From: Paracoccaceae bacterium
Lineage (GTDB): Bacteria > Pseudomonadota > Alphaproteobacteria > Rhodobacterales > Rhodobacteraceae
Assembly (NCBI GenBank): GCA_022448925.1
Contig: JAKVCP010000035.1
Span: 1-32,312 of the forward strand
DNA length: 32,312 nt
Direction of reading: 5' to 3'
Under the pieces are notes generated by a model that was given only the letters and a program-made list of their open reading frames with translations, ran no database searches and was not told the origin of the DNA. The translations under genes and the position numbers were made by a program. The stretch's first letter is position 1; each line of letters opens with the position of its first letter. This document shows, in pieces, positions 17,616 through 26,175 of the stretch.

Positions 17616-18266
17616 ATGAGCACACAGACCCGACCGTCCGATCCCGCCACCTCGGCGCATGACCGCGTCTATCGTGGCCTGCGAACACGAATCATGTTGG
17701 GTCAGATCTTGCCCGGCGAGTCACTGACCCTGCGCGGTGTCGGACGCGAGTTCGGAGTGTCGATGACACCCGCGCGCGAGGCGGTACGGCGGTTGGTCGC
17801 CGAAGGTGCGCTTTCGTTGTCCTCGTCGGGCCGCGTCGCCACGCCAGAGCTGTCCAACGAGCGCATAGAGGAGCTGGCGGCGCTGAGGGCTTTGATCGAG
17901 GTCGAGCTGGCAAGCCGCGCCTTGCCGCGCGCCCACATGGCGTTAATCGAACGGCTGCAATCGATCAATGGCGTGATCGCGGAAATGATAGATAACCGGG
18001 ACGCCTCCGGATATATCCGTGCAAATCTTGACTTTCATCGCACTCTTTATCTGCGCGCCCAGGCGCCGGCCATGTTGGCTACGGCGGAAAACGTCTGGCT
18101 GCAGTTGGGGCCGACAATGCGGGCGCTTTACGGAAAATTGCGGCGTACAGAACCGCCGCATTTCCACCGTCTGATCATTTCAGCGCTCAAAGCCGGAGAC
18201 GAACCCGGACTGCGCCTGGCTGTCAGATCTGATGTGACGCAGGGGTTGCGACTGCTCGCGAGTTAG
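17616..18266 (+). CDS. GntR-family transcriptional regulator (FadR/FCD type)
   Basis: A 216-residue regulator. The winged helix (residues ~15-75) contains [42 protein letters not shown] and [19 protein letters not shown]. The remainder is an all-helical effector domain of FCD type ([41 protein letters not shown]) with His and Asp positions that could bind a metal and a carboxylate. The ATG at 17616 comes 5 bases after a perfect palindrome and has no Shine-Dalgarno, hinting at a leaderless message. It is convergent with accA, overlapping its stop by 4 bp. Its targets beyond itself are unknown. Confidence 0.92.
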   Translation: MSTQTRPSDPATSAHDRVYRGLRTRIMLGQILPGESLTLRGVGREFGVSMTPAREAVRRLVAEGALSLSSSGRVATPELSNERIEELAALRALIEVELASRALPRAHMALIERLQSINGVIAEMIDNRDASGYIRANLDFHRTLYLRAQAPAMLATAENVWLQLGPTMRALYGKLRRTEPPHFHRLIISALKAGDEPGLRLAVRSDVTQGLRLLAS

Positions 18267-19225
18267 GCGGCAAGCCCCTTGGAGCCCACATCCAGATATT
18301 TCTGACGCCGGTCCTTGATCAACTCTTCGGGGCTTTTGCTTTGCAATTCACCAAGCATCGCCGACAAAGCGGCGCCCACAGAGGCAATGGCGGTGTCACG
18401 ATCGCGGTGTGCTCCGCCCAGCGGCTCGGGGATTATGCGATCCGCGACGCCAAGCATCTTGAGATCTTGCGCCGTCAGGCGCAGTGCCTCGGCGGCCTCT
18501 CGCATCTTTTCTGCGTCTTTCCAAAGGATTGACGCGCAGCCCTCTGGGGAAATCACCGAGTAGACAGAATGTTCAAGCATGGCGACGCGGTTCGCTGTGG
18601 CAAATGCCACGGCCCCTCCTGACCCGCCCTCGCCAATGATGACATTGATAAGCGGGACGCCGATCTGCAGGCATTTTTCAGTTGAGCGCGCGATGGCTTC
18701 GGATTGGCCTCGCTCTTCGGCACCTTTGCCGGGGTAGGCACCAGGGGTGTCAACCAGCGTGATTACGGGCAGCTTGAAACGATGTGCCAAGTCCATCAAG
18801 CGGATCGCCTTGCGATAGCCCTCGGGACGCGCCATGCCAAAGTTGCGCTTCAGACGGCTTTGGGTGTCATGGCCTTTTTCATGACCGATCACAACCAGAG
18901 CTTCGCCACCCAAGCGGGCCAGGCCACCGATCACCGCCTCGTCCTCGGCGAAATTCCGGTCACCGGACAAAGGGGTGAATTCGGTGAACAGTTTGTCGAT
19001 ATAGTCTTTGCAATGCGGGCGCAAAGGATGACGTGCGACCTGACATTTGCGCCAGGGTGTCAGGTTCTTGTAAAGCTCGACCAGCATGTCGTCGGCCTTG
19101 CGGTCGAGCGCGATGGCTTCATCCTCGATATCCATTTCTTCGCTGGCCCGCGCCATCGCGCGTAGCTCTTCTGCCTTGCCTTCGATCTCGGCCAGCGGTT
19201 TTTCAAAGTCGAGGTAGTGTGCCAT
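18263..19225 (-). CDS. accA: Acetyl-CoA carboxylase carboxyltransferase subunit alpha
   Basis: A 320-residue subunit that, with AccD, transfers carboxyl from carboxybiotin to acetyl-CoA, giving malonyl-CoA for fatty acid synthesis. Family blocks: [19 protein letters not shown], the coiled N-terminal region, [35 protein letters not shown], and [19 protein letters not shown] with the oxyanion-forming glycines, then [15 protein letters not shown]. The second of two in-frame ATGs (19225) is chosen because GGGATGG precedes it at a workable distance and orthologues start near MxxYLDFEKP; 19231 is the alternative. An inverted repeat lies about 50 bp upstream. Confidence 0.96.
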   Translation of the reverse strand: MAHYLDFEKPLAEIEGKAEELRAMARASEEMDIEDEAIALDRKADDMLVELYKNLTPWRKCQVARHPLRPHCKDYIDKLFTEFTPLSGDRNFAEDEAVIGGLARLGGEALVVIGHEKGHDTQSRLKRNFGMARPEGYRKAIRLMDLAHRFKLPVITLVDTPGAYPGKGAEERGQSEAIARSTEKCLQIGVPLINVIIGEGGSGGAVAFATANRVAMLEHSVYSVISPEGCASILWKDAEKMREAAEALRLTAQDLKMLGVADRIIPEPLGGAHRDRDTAIASVGAALSAMLGELQSKSPEELIKDRRQKYLDVGSKGLAA

Positions 19226-19277
19226 GCCCATCCCGTGCGTTGTCTTGCGGTGTATATGACGCGCGATGTCCCCAGAT

Positions 19278-19299
19278 GCAACAAAGCAAGGTTTGTTGC
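19278..19299. promoter_or_regulatory. Inverted repeat upstream of accA
   Basis: GCAACAAA (19278-19285) and TTTGTTGC (19292-19299) are perfect 8-bp arms with a 6-base spacer, about 53 bp before the accA start. It is either an operator or a leader hairpin. The rest of the 314-bp gap between accA and the lysE-type gene holds no supported gene. Confidence 0.4.
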
Positions 19300-19494
19300 T
19301 GCATATTATGGTTCAGGATCCGAGCCCTTGCCCGTGTCCGAAGCTTTGATCTGCGCAAGGCCTCTTGGTGCATGGGAACTTGGCTGCCAAGCGCAGACCT
19401 TTGCATTTCCCGTCCGCCAGAGTGGCTGTGCTGCCGTTGCGCACTCTTGTCTCCTGGTGGGCATGATCGGTGTGCGGGGTGCGAAAAGATGTTA

Positions 19495-19514
19495 GGCCAC
19501 CGGAGTCGGTGGCC
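19495..19514 (-). terminator. Hairpin downstream of the LysE-type gene
   Basis: GGCCACCG-GAGT-CGGTGGCC is a perfect 8-bp stem with a 4-base loop, 26 bp after the minus-strand stop. On the minus strand the bases after it (TAACATCTTTT) are moderately T-rich, consistent with an intrinsic terminator. Confidence 0.6.
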
Positions 19515-19539
19515 CCCACCTGCGTGAGGGGTCAGATCG

Positions 19540-20133
19540 TCAGGGCAACAGCACCGGGACCAGCGATGCGATCAAAAGCAAGGCCATCGTCCAGTTGAAG
19601 ACGCGCAGGCGGGTGGGGTTCGTCAAGATGCGTCTGATTTGCTGTCCAAGCAGTGCCCAGGTGCTGACAGACGGCAGGTTCACACATGCAAAGACCAACG
19701 CCACCGTGATCACGCCAGCCAACGTTCGGTCAGCTGCGTAAAGGGTGATCGCCGTCAGCGCCATGTACCATGCTTTGGGGTTGACCCATTGAAACAGCGC
19801 AGCTTGCAAAAACGTCATTGGTGTACCGCTTTCGCGGCCTTTGCCCGGTTCTGCGGCATGCGCGATTTTCCAAGCAAGCCAGAGCAAGTAGATCGCACTG
19901 GCAATCGCGAGGATGCTGTAGGTCTGGGGAACGCGGTCAAAAATCTCGACAAGTCCGATTCCAACAATACTCACCATGACGGCATGGCCTAGACTGATAC
20001 CTAACATATGAGGAATCGTGCGGCGAAACCCGAAGTTCGCGCCAGAGGCAAGCAACATCAGGTTGTTGGGTCCGGGTGTGATCGATGACACGAAAGCAAA
20101 GAGCACGAGGGCGGAGAAGAGTTGTAATGTCAT
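19540..20133 (-). CDS. LysE/RhtB-family amino-acid exporter
   Basis: A 197-residue inner-membrane exporter with about six hydrophobic segments. The N-terminus MTLQLFSALVLFAFVSSITP followed by GPNNLMLLASGANFGFRRT is the LysE-family signature; PHMLGISLGHAVMV and FQWVNPKAWYMALTAI are also conserved. Proteins of this type export basic or neutral amino acids or homoserine lactone; specificity is not visible here. It is divergent from an Lrp/AsnC regulator with 81 bp between the starts, the common arrangement in which the regulator controls the exporter. Confidence 0.93.
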   Translation of the reverse strand: MTLQLFSALVLFAFVSSITPGPNNLMLLASGANFGFRRTIPHMLGISLGHAVMVSIVGIGLVEIFDRVPQTYSILAIASAIYLLWLAWKIAHAAEPGKGRESGTPMTFLQAALFQWVNPKAWYMALTAITLYAADRTLAGVITVALVFACVNLPSVSTWALLGQQIRRILTNPTRLRVFNWTMALLLIASLVPVLLP

Positions 20134-20167
20134 GTGCGCAATTTCTCACGACTTGGAGAGCATTTTG

Positions 20168-20202
20168 TTGTGAAGTCTTGTGACATTTTCCAAATCTCAC
20201 AA
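20168..20202. promoter_or_regulatory. Repeated TTGTGA half-sites between exporter and Lrp genes
   Basis: TTGTGA occurs at 20168-20173 and again exactly 10 bp later at 20178-20183, with the inverse TCACAA at 20197-20202, all in the 81-bp divergent gap. Helically phased half-sites suit an Lrp/AsnC multimer; the assignment is inferred. Confidence 0.45.
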
Positions 20203-20214
20203 TATAGTTCAAAT

Positions 20215-20658
20215 ATGGACGCAATTGATGACAAAATATTGCGCGTTCTTCAGCATGAGGGGCGCATCAGTAATCTCAACCTCGCGGAGCGGGTCGGGTT
20301 GTCACCCTCTGCCTGTTTGCGGCGGGTGCAGGAGTTGGAACGCTCGGGCGTGATCACCGGCTATAGGGCTGTGACGGATCGGGCGCGGCTGGGGGCGGGG
20401 TTCGCGGCTTACGTCGGTGTCGGTTTGTCCGATCATTCAAAACACAGCCAGGCTGTATTTGAACGGGCAATGGCGCGGGCGGATGAGGTTCGCGAATGCC
20501 ACAACATTACGGGAACCATCGAATATTTGCTGCGTGTCGAATGTGCGGGGCTGGCTGCATACAAGACCTTCCACACCGAGGTGCTTGGAACCGTTCCGGG
20601 GGTGACGTCGATCACGTCTTATGTGGTGATGGGGTCCCCAAAGAATGAGCGTGGTTGA
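20215..20658 (+). CDS. Lrp/AsnC-family transcriptional regulator
   Basis: A 147-residue regulator. The helix-turn-helix (residues ~1-60) reads MDAIDDKILRVLQHEGRIS, LAERVGLSPSACLRRVQELERSG. The C-terminal RAM domain (~65-145) has VRECHNITGTIEYLLRVECA and the typical ending VTSITSYVVMGSPK. The ATG at 20215 is chosen because it begins the family start MDxxDxKIL; an upstream in-frame ATG would run through the operator region. It is divergent from the LysE-type exporter and probably activates it in response to an amino acid. Confidence 0.93.
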   Translation: MDAIDDKILRVLQHEGRISNLNLAERVGLSPSACLRRVQELERSGVITGYRAVTDRARLGAGFAAYVGVGLSDHSKHSQAVFERAMARADEVRECHNITGTIEYLLRVECAGLAAYKTFHTEVLGTVPGVTSITSYVVMGSPKNERG

Positions 20659-20732
20659 GGTCGCCGAGCGGCGGGGGATGAGGCGCACCGAACCCTGTGA
20701 CACGAATACTGGTCTTTGGTCTGCGGCTCGAT

Positions 20733-20753
20733 GAGGGGGCTGTCTGCCCCCTC
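20733..20753. terminator. GC-rich hairpin between convergent genes
   Basis: GAGGGGGC-TGTCT-GCCCCCTC is a perfect 8-bp stem with a 5-base loop in the gap between the Lrp gene and the convergent aminotransferase gene. It can serve transcripts from both sides. There is no clear T tract. It is followed by the dispersed element. Confidence 0.5.
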
Positions 20754-20777
20754 TGGGCCGGTGGCCCATTCACCCCC

Positions 20778-20802
20778 GAGAGGTATTTTCGGAAAGATGA
20801 AG
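20778..20802 (+). repeat. Dispersed intergenic element, copy 1
   Basis: Contains GGTATTTTCGGAAAGATGAAG next to a C-rich stretch (20773-20777). It is near-identical to elements at 26206-26226 and 31807-31829, each time outside genes and following a GC-rich hairpin. Here it lies 15 bp beyond the 3' end of the minus-strand aminotransferase gene. Confidence 0.7.
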
Positions 20803-20816
20803 GGGCCGTTGGCGTA

Positions 20817-22205
20817 TTAGCCGAACACCCGTTTCAAAGCGTCATCGACGGCGTCGGTGATGGCGTCGATATCGCCGGGCTTTGCAATCAGTGCAGGCGA
20901 AAAACACAGGGTGTTATTGTATCCCGGCACCGAGCGATTTGTTGCGCCGATGATAACGCCTTGCGCCATACAGTCACCAACCACGGCCTGAACTTTCTTT
21001 TCGTCCATGGGTTCACGGGTTTGCCGGTCCGCAACAAGTTCAGCGCCCATGAAGAGGCCTTTGCCTCTGACTTCGCCGATGACAGCATGTTTTTCCATCA
21101 GGGCGAGCAGGTTGTTGTGGAGCCGATCCCCCATGGCTGTGGTGTTTGCCAAGAGATCTTCGTCTTCGATGATGCGCATGTTCTCGATGGCTGCTGCTGG
21201 ACCGGCAGTGCAGCCGCCAAACGTTGAAATGTCACGGAAATAGTTCAATGGATCGCTGGCGTCATCCTTGAACATCTCGAATACCTGTTCGGTGGTCGCG
21301 AGGCAGGCAATGGCCGCGTAGCCAGAGGCAACGCCTTTGGCCATGGTCACCATGTCAGGCTGAATGCCGTACTGTTGATAACCGAACCAGGTTCCCGTGC
21401 GACCAACACCGCAGACCACTTCGTCGATGTGCAAAAGGATGTCATGTCGTCTGCAGATGTCTTGAACTTTTTCCCAGTAGCCGGTCGGCGGAGCGATCAC
21501 ACCCCCGCCGGCAGTCACGGGTTCAAGGCACAGGGCTCCGATGCTGTCTGGGCCTTCCCGCAGAATCACCTCTTCGATCTGGTCCGCAGCCCATTCCCCG
21601 TAGTTTTCGGTCGGCGCGCCCTGATCGCCAGCACGATATTCCAGGCAGTGCGGTACTTTGACAAAGCCCGGCGTGTAGGGGCCGTACTGGGCGTTGCGCT
21701 CTTCTTGTCCGCCGGCGCTGAGGCAACTGATCGTCGTGCCATGGTAGTCGCGGTCGCGATACAGGATCTTGTGTTTCTTGCCGCCGTAGCGCTTGTGGGC
21801 GATCTGGCGGACCATCTTGAAGGCCTTTTCATTCGCCTCGGAACCTGAATTCATATAATAGACGCGGCTGAGGCCGGGCATTTTGTCGATCAGTTTCTCG
21901 GCAAAGACGGCACCCGGGATCGAGCCAGCAGAGCCCGCGAAGTAGTTCAGCTTCAATAGCTGGTCATAAACGGCCCGCGCGATTGATTCGCGGCCGTAGC
22001 CCACGTTGACTGTCCAGACCCCGCCAGACACCGCATCCAGGTGCTCCTTGCCGTTTTGGTCCCAGACCCGCATGTCTTTGCCTTCGACAATGATGCGGGG
22101 ATCGTTGGTTTCAAAAGGTTTGTGCTGGATCAGGTGATGCCAGACATGTGCTTTGTCTGCCGCCACAATGCGGCTGAGATCGTTTTCGTGTGCCGTGCCG
22201 TCCAT
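20817..22205 (-). CDS. tpa: Taurine-pyruvate aminotransferase
   Basis: A 462-residue class III PLP aminotransferase that converts taurine plus pyruvate to sulfoacetaldehyde plus alanine. The sequence follows the Tpa pattern throughout: HVWHHLIQHKPFETNDPRII, VSGGVWTVNVGYGRESIA, MNSGSEANEKAFKMVRQIAH, DYHGTTISCLSAGGQ, and the PLP aspartate in LLHIDEVVCGVGRTGTW. The PLP lysine is Lys290 (MVTMAKGVASGY). It is divergent from tauA, which supports taurine as substrate; other omega-amino acids such as hypotaurine may also serve. Sulfoacetaldehyde is normally processed by Xsc and Pta, whose genes are not in this window. Confidence 0.95.
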   Translation of the reverse strand: MDGTAHENDLSRIVAADKAHVWHHLIQHKPFETNDPRIIVEGKDMRVWDQNGKEHLDAVSGGVWTVNVGYGRESIARAVYDQLLKLNYFAGSAGSIPGAVFAEKLIDKMPGLSRVYYMNSGSEANEKAFKMVRQIAHKRYGGKKHKILYRDRDYHGTTISCLSAGGQEERNAQYGPYTPGFVKVPHCLEYRAGDQGAPTENYGEWAADQIEEVILREGPDSIGALCLEPVTAGGGVIAPPTGYWEKVQDICRRHDILLHIDEVVCGVGRTGTWFGYQQYGIQPDMVTMAKGVASGYAAIACLATTEQVFEMFKDDASDPLNYFRDISTFGGCTAGPAAAIENMRIIEDEDLLANTTAMGDRLHNNLLALMEKHAVIGEVRGKGLFMGAELVADRQTREPMDEKKVQAVVGDCMAQGVIIGATNRSVPGYNNTLCFSPALIAKPGDIDAITDAVDDALKRVFG

Positions 22206-22298
22206 GACAGTGCCCTCATGCTCTCGGGGGTTTTAAAATAAGATTACGCCAGTCGCGTAACTTGATCAAATTACATCATCCTCATTATTAAGCGGTCG

Positions 22299-22331
22299 AT
22301 AGGGCCAGAATTTGTGTCAATATATGTCCAG
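22299..22331 (-). promoter_or_regulatory. TauR-like direct repeats upstream of tpa
   Basis: Read on the minus strand, CTGGACATAT (22331-22322) is followed 23 bp later by CTGGCCCTAT (22308-22299). Two CTGGAC-type direct repeats are the described binding target of the MocR-type activator TauR in Rhodobacter capsulatus. They lie about 95-125 bp before the tpa start in the 397-bp tpa/tauA divergent gap, which otherwise holds promoters and no supported gene. Confidence 0.55.
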
Positions 22332-22602
22332 ATTGAAGGGGGAAATTCTTGGCGGCTGCTGTTGGTTTCGAAAAAGTGTTTAATGTTAGTGAGATATGAA
22401 AATTTGTAAGCCTTTGCATTGTTTTGCTCCTGTCGGCTATACTGTTGGTGGGCCAGAAAAAACATTGATCGTGCCAATGCTTTGCGCACACGATCCGACC
22501 CATGCGCAGAGCAAAACTGCGTACTTGTTTGTGATCGGGGATCAACCCCGGCGGCACGAGGACCAGAAAGCCCGAGGCCGATACCCAAAGGGAGATATTC
22601 AA

Positions 22603-23610
22603 ATGAAGACCAAATCACTTATCACCGGTGCCGTTTCGGCTCTGGCTGTCCTGAGCGGCGCGCAGGCGGCTTTGGCTGGCGGACATGGTGGACTCACCGT
22701 TGCCTATTTCCTCGAGTGGCCAATGCCGTTCCAATACGCCAAGGCAACAGGAATGTACGAAGAGGCGCTGGGCGTCGACATCAACTGGGTCAGCTTTGAA
22801 TCCGGTGTCAAGATGTCGGCTGCGATGGCCTCGGGCGATGTTCAACTGTCGGTCAGCCAAGGTTTGCCGCCATTTGTTGTCGCGACCTCGGCAGGTCAGG
22901 ACCTTCAGATCCTTGATGTTGCGGTATCCTACGCGGACAACGACAATTGCGTGGTTGCTGAGGCGCTTGAGATCGACAAGGACTCGGCGGGCGAACTGGC
23001 TGGCAAGAAAGTTGCCGTGCCGCTGGGCACCGCTGCTCATTACGGGTTCCTCAAGCAGATGAGCCACTTCGGCGTTGATGTCGCTTCAATGGAAGTGGTC
23101 GATATGGATCCGCCAGATGGCGCGGCTGCGATCAGCCAGGGCGCTGTCGACATGTTCTGCGGATGGGGTGGGTCGCTGGCACGCGCCAAAGAGCACGGCA
23201 ACGTGTTGCTGACCGGTGACGAAAAGACTGAACTGGGCATTCTGGTGTTTGACGTGACCTCGGCTCCGGCTGGATGGGTCGCCGAAAACTCGGACATGGC
23301 TGCAAAGTTCCTGAAGGTGACAGCGGATGCCAATGCCATGTGGGCGGACGAAGCGAATCAGGCCAAGATGTTGCCGGTGATCGCCAAAGACGCCGGCATG
23401 GACGAAGCGACAACAGCTGACAACCTGGCAACTTTCACGTTCCCGACTGTGGCTGAACAGTTGGCGCAGGGTTGGCTGGGCGGCAACGCGCAGGCCTTCA
23501 TGAAGGGCGTTGCGGACGTCTTTGTTGAGGCCGGCTCGATTGACGGTGCGCTTGGAAGCTATGCAGGTGCCGTGAACACCGGACCGCTGGAATCGATTTC
23601 GGGCATGTAA
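22603..23610 (+). CDS. tauA: Taurine ABC transporter substrate-binding protein
   Basis: A 335-residue periplasmic protein of the TauA/SsuA (NitT/TauT) type. A signal peptide of about 25 residues ends at QAALA. The mature part begins GGHGGLTVAYFLEWPMPFQY with the binding-fold blocks VQLSVSQGLPPFVVATSAG, KKVAVPLGTAAHYGFLK and GAVDMFCGWGGSLARAKE. The ATG at 22603 has AAGGGAG about 9 bases upstream; an in-frame upstream start at 22396 would destroy the signal peptide. It is divergent from tpa and followed by a hairpin and a long gap before tauB. Binding of taurine is inferred from resemblance and the neighbouring tpa. Confidence 0.94.
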   Translation: MKTKSLITGAVSALAVLSGAQAALAGGHGGLTVAYFLEWPMPFQYAKATGMYEEALGVDINWVSFESGVKMSAAMASGDVQLSVSQGLPPFVVATSAGQDLQILDVAVSYADNDNCVVAEALEIDKDSAGELAGKKVAVPLGTAAHYGFLKQMSHFGVDVASMEVVDMDPPDGAAAISQGAVDMFCGWGGSLARAKEHGNVLLTGDEKTELGILVFDVTSAPAGWVAENSDMAAKFLKVTADANAMWADEANQAKMLPVIAKDAGMDEATTADNLATFTFPTVAEQLAQGWLGGNAQAFMKGVADVFVEAGSIDGALGSYAGAVNTGPLESISGM

Positions 23611-23620
23611 AACGCGAAAG

Positions 23621-23653
23621 ACCAGTGCCTCTCGCGTGATGCGGGGCACTGGT
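23621..23653 (+). terminator. Hairpin after tauA
   Basis: ACCAGTGCC (23621-23629) pairs perfectly with GGCACTGGT (23645-23653) across a 15-base loop, starting 10 bp after the tauA stop. No T tract follows directly (ACACCGTTATTG). It probably stabilises the tauA message and reduces read-through to tauB, as is common behind binding-protein genes. Confidence 0.55.
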
Positions 23654-24081
23654 ACACCGTTATTGTTGGCCAGAGCATCTTACGGCGCTTGCGGGCCCTC
23701 TTCTGAGTATCATGCTTTTGTAGTTGACTATGCCCTAACCAAAAGGGGGGCAAAGCGTGCCGCGGGCCAATCTGCGAGACGCTGTCAGACCGCAGGGGCA
23801 ATGTCTCTCAGACTTGGATTTCGTCCTGTCAGGATGTTTGGGCAGTGTGGCAGTTGGCGTCGAACTGAGGGGCTTGCTGCACGGACAAGGCGGGGAATGC
23901 AATCGCTCCGGTTGGGGGTGCCGCAGGTGACAGGCGACATCTGTGGCGATGCGGTGGGGTCTGTTCGATCGATTGGCTGATGTGCAAATGTCGACAGGAT
24001 GGCCGTCTTCAAACGGTGTGTGGAACTTGAAGCAGACGCAATAGGCTCTGGCGGGACCAGAGACTGAACCAAGGAGTTCGC
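23654..24081. other. Long tauA-tauB gap, no supported gene
   Basis: About 430 bases between the tauA hairpin and the tauB start. Frames of 95-130 codons on the minus strand and 114 on the plus strand show no domain and biased composition. The last bases carry AAGGAG for the tauB GTG start. An internal promoter for tauBC is plausible. Confidence 0.45.
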
Positions 24082-24888
24082 GTGTCGGGATTATCAATTG
24101 AAAACCTGTCCATGCGCTTTGACCTGCCAAACGGCACGTCGGTACAAGCGCTGAAGGATGTGTCGCTGGATATTGCAGAAGGTGAAATCATGAGCGTGCT
24201 GGGCCCGTCGGGGTGCGGCAAGACCACATTGTTGAACATTGTGGCGGGCTTCTTGGCCCCGACCGAAGGGCAGGTGGTGCTGAATGGGCACCGTGTGACG
24301 GGCCCGGACGCAGAACGCGGCATGGTGTTTCAGCAGGGGGCTCTGTTCGAATGGATGGACGTACGCTCGAACGTCAGTTTCGGGCCTCGTATGGCGGGCA
24401 AAAGCGAAGCGCAGTGGGGACAGAATGTTGACCACCTGCTTGATGTGGTTGGCCTCAGAGACTTCAAAGAGAAGGCGGTCTTTGAACTGTCCGGAGGAAT
24501 GCAACAGCGCGTGGCTCTCGCGCGGTGTCTTGCCAATGAACCCGACGTGATCTTGATGGATGAACCTCTGGGCGCGCTGGATGCCCTGACACGGGAAAAA
24601 ATGCAAAGCCTGGTTCTGAAGCTATGGAAGGAAACCGGCAAAACGATCATCTTGATCACGCATTCGGTCGAAGAGGCTCTTTTGTTGGGTGAACGCCTGC
24701 TGGTCATGGCACCGCGCCCGGGCCGGATCCACAAGGAATATCATTTGCCGTTTGCAGATCTGGGTGTGAATGCAGATCTCCGCGAGGTTAAAAAGCATCC
24801 TGAGTTCGCGGAACGGCGCGAAGAGATCCTTGGAATGATCTGGGACATGGAAGAAGAGATTATGGGACGGGCGGAGGCAACGTCATGA
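24082..24888 (+). CDS. tauB: Taurine ABC transporter ATP-binding protein
   Basis: A 268-residue ATPase of the NitT/TauT importer family. Walker A GPSGCGKTT, Q-loop in GMVFQQGALFEWMDV, signature LSGGMQQR, Walker B VILMDEPLGALD and switch His in LITHSVEEAL. The C-terminal tail (HLPFADLGVNADLREVKKHP) is typical of TauB/SsuB. The GTG start at 24082 has AAGGAG five bases upstream. Its stop overlaps the tauC start (ATGA). Confidence 0.95.
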   Translation: MSGLSIENLSMRFDLPNGTSVQALKDVSLDIAEGEIMSVLGPSGCGKTTLLNIVAGFLAPTEGQVVLNGHRVTGPDAERGMVFQQGALFEWMDVRSNVSFGPRMAGKSEAQWGQNVDHLLDVVGLRDFKEKAVFELSGGMQQRVALARCLANEPDVILMDEPLGALDALTREKMQSLVLKLWKETGKTIILITHSVEEALLLGERLLVMAPRPGRIHKEYHLPFADLGVNADLREVKKHPEFAERREEILGMIWDMEEEIMGRAEATS

Positions 24889-26150
24889 TTGTATTTGTGC
24901 TGTATGCCGCGATCTTTGTCGCTTCGTTCTTTATCGTGAAGTTTGTCGTTCAGACCGCTTCGACCGATTACACCTCACTGAAAACTGTGACGTTCGGTGA
25001 TGAAAGTGCTGTAACACCGAACCGGATTGCCTCGGTCATTTCGGTCTTGACGATCTTTCTGCTCTGGGGAGCGTTCACCGGGTCCAGCATGGTTCCTGGG
25101 TTTCTGCATGCACCCGGGCCATTCAAGGGCGACGCGACCTTTACCTACACCGCCGAAGCCGAGGGCGTCGATCCCGATGACGCAACAGTCACTGTCCGTG
25201 TCTTTGAGGTCGGAACAGAGGTCGACGTTCCCGTGGTTGAACCCGGGGATGGTTGGGCCTTGAACGATGCAGATACCGTGGGTGCCTGGCGCTCGGGTCT
25301 TATTCGTGTCGACAAGAACGATGCGTTTGGCCGGTCGGAAGGGCACAAGATTGTTGCGGTGAACGGTCAGCCAATCGCGCCGGGGCAGTCTGTGCAAACC
25401 GAATTTGGCCGAATCGGTATGAGCCCCAAGGGCACGCTGAACTTTGAACCCGCGAAGGGCTGGCAAATGGAGCCGATCTGGTTGCCTCCGCCCGAAGCAG
25501 TCATCAGCCGATTGGGAGAAATCGCAAGTGATGGATACCGCGACAGCACGCTTTGGGAACATTTGGGATATTCGCTGTTTCGGGTGATTGTCGGGTTCTT
25601 CTTTGGGGCGCTTGTCGGTATTCCGTTGGGCTATGCCATGGGCCTAAGCAACTGGTTCCGTGGTTGGTTTGATCCGATTGTCGAATTCATGCGACCGGTT
25701 CCTCCGTTGGCGTTGATCCCGCTGGTGATCATCTGGGCCGGGATCGGCGAGACGGGCAAGATCATCCTGCTGTTCCTGGCGGCGCTTTGGATCATGGCTA
25801 TCGCGGCGCGGGCTGGTGTTTCGGGTGTGAACATCACCAAGGTTCATGCGGCCTATTCGCTTGGCGCCAGCAAGTTTCAGATCATGCGGCATGTGATTGT
25901 TCCGAACTCATTGCCTGAAATCTTTACCGGGGCACGCGTTGCGATGGGTGTGTGTTGGGGGACGGTTGTTGCCGCGGAGCTTGTCGCCGCGGAGAAAGGC
26001 GCCGGCATGATGATCATGGTCGCTTCGAAATTTCAGCTGACGGACATCGTGATCATGGGGATTATCCTCATCGGAATTATTGGATTTGGGATCGATATCC
26101 TGATGCGGATAGCCGAAAAACGCTTGGTGCCTTGGAAGGGGCGCAGCTAA
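24885..26150 (+). CDS. tauC: Taurine ABC transporter permease with periplasmic insert
   Basis: A 421-residue permease, far longer than E. coli TauC (about 275). Residues 1-20 (MIVFVLYAAIFVASFFIVKF) and ~45-65 (RIASVISVLTIFLLWGAF) are membrane segments. Between about 68 and 195 lies a hydrophilic, acidic stretch that should sit in the periplasm and includes HKIVAVNGQPIAPGQS, a PDZ-like strand. The ordinary TauC core starts at WLPPPEAVISRLGEI and holds the EAA loop AAYSLGASKFQIMRHVIVPNSLP. The core should pair with TauB. The ATG overlaps the tauB stop. A strong terminator follows. Confidence 0.92.
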   Translation: MIVFVLYAAIFVASFFIVKFVVQTASTDYTSLKTVTFGDESAVTPNRIASVISVLTIFLLWGAFTGSSMVPGFLHAPGPFKGDATFTYTAEAEGVDPDDATVTVRVFEVGTEVDVPVVEPGDGWALNDADTVGAWRSGLIRVDKNDAFGRSEGHKIVAVNGQPIAPGQSVQTEFGRIGMSPKGTLNFEPAKGWQMEPIWLPPPEAVISRLGEIASDGYRDSTLWEHLGYSLFRVIVGFFFGALVGIPLGYAMGLSNWFRGWFDPIVEFMRPVPPLALIPLVIIWAGIGETGKIILLFLAALWIMAIAARAGVSGVNITKVHAAYSLGASKFQIMRHVIVPNSLPEIFTGARVAMGVCWGTVVAAELVAAEKGAGMMIMVASKFQLTDIVIMGIILIGIIGFGIDILMRIAEKRLVPWKGRS

Positions 26151-26175
26151 GCGGATCGCGCGTCGACGAACCATT

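Noticed and set aside
22396-22602. Upstream in-frame extension of tauA
   Set aside because: It would bury the signal peptide, and the ATG at 22603 has a good AAGGGAG site.
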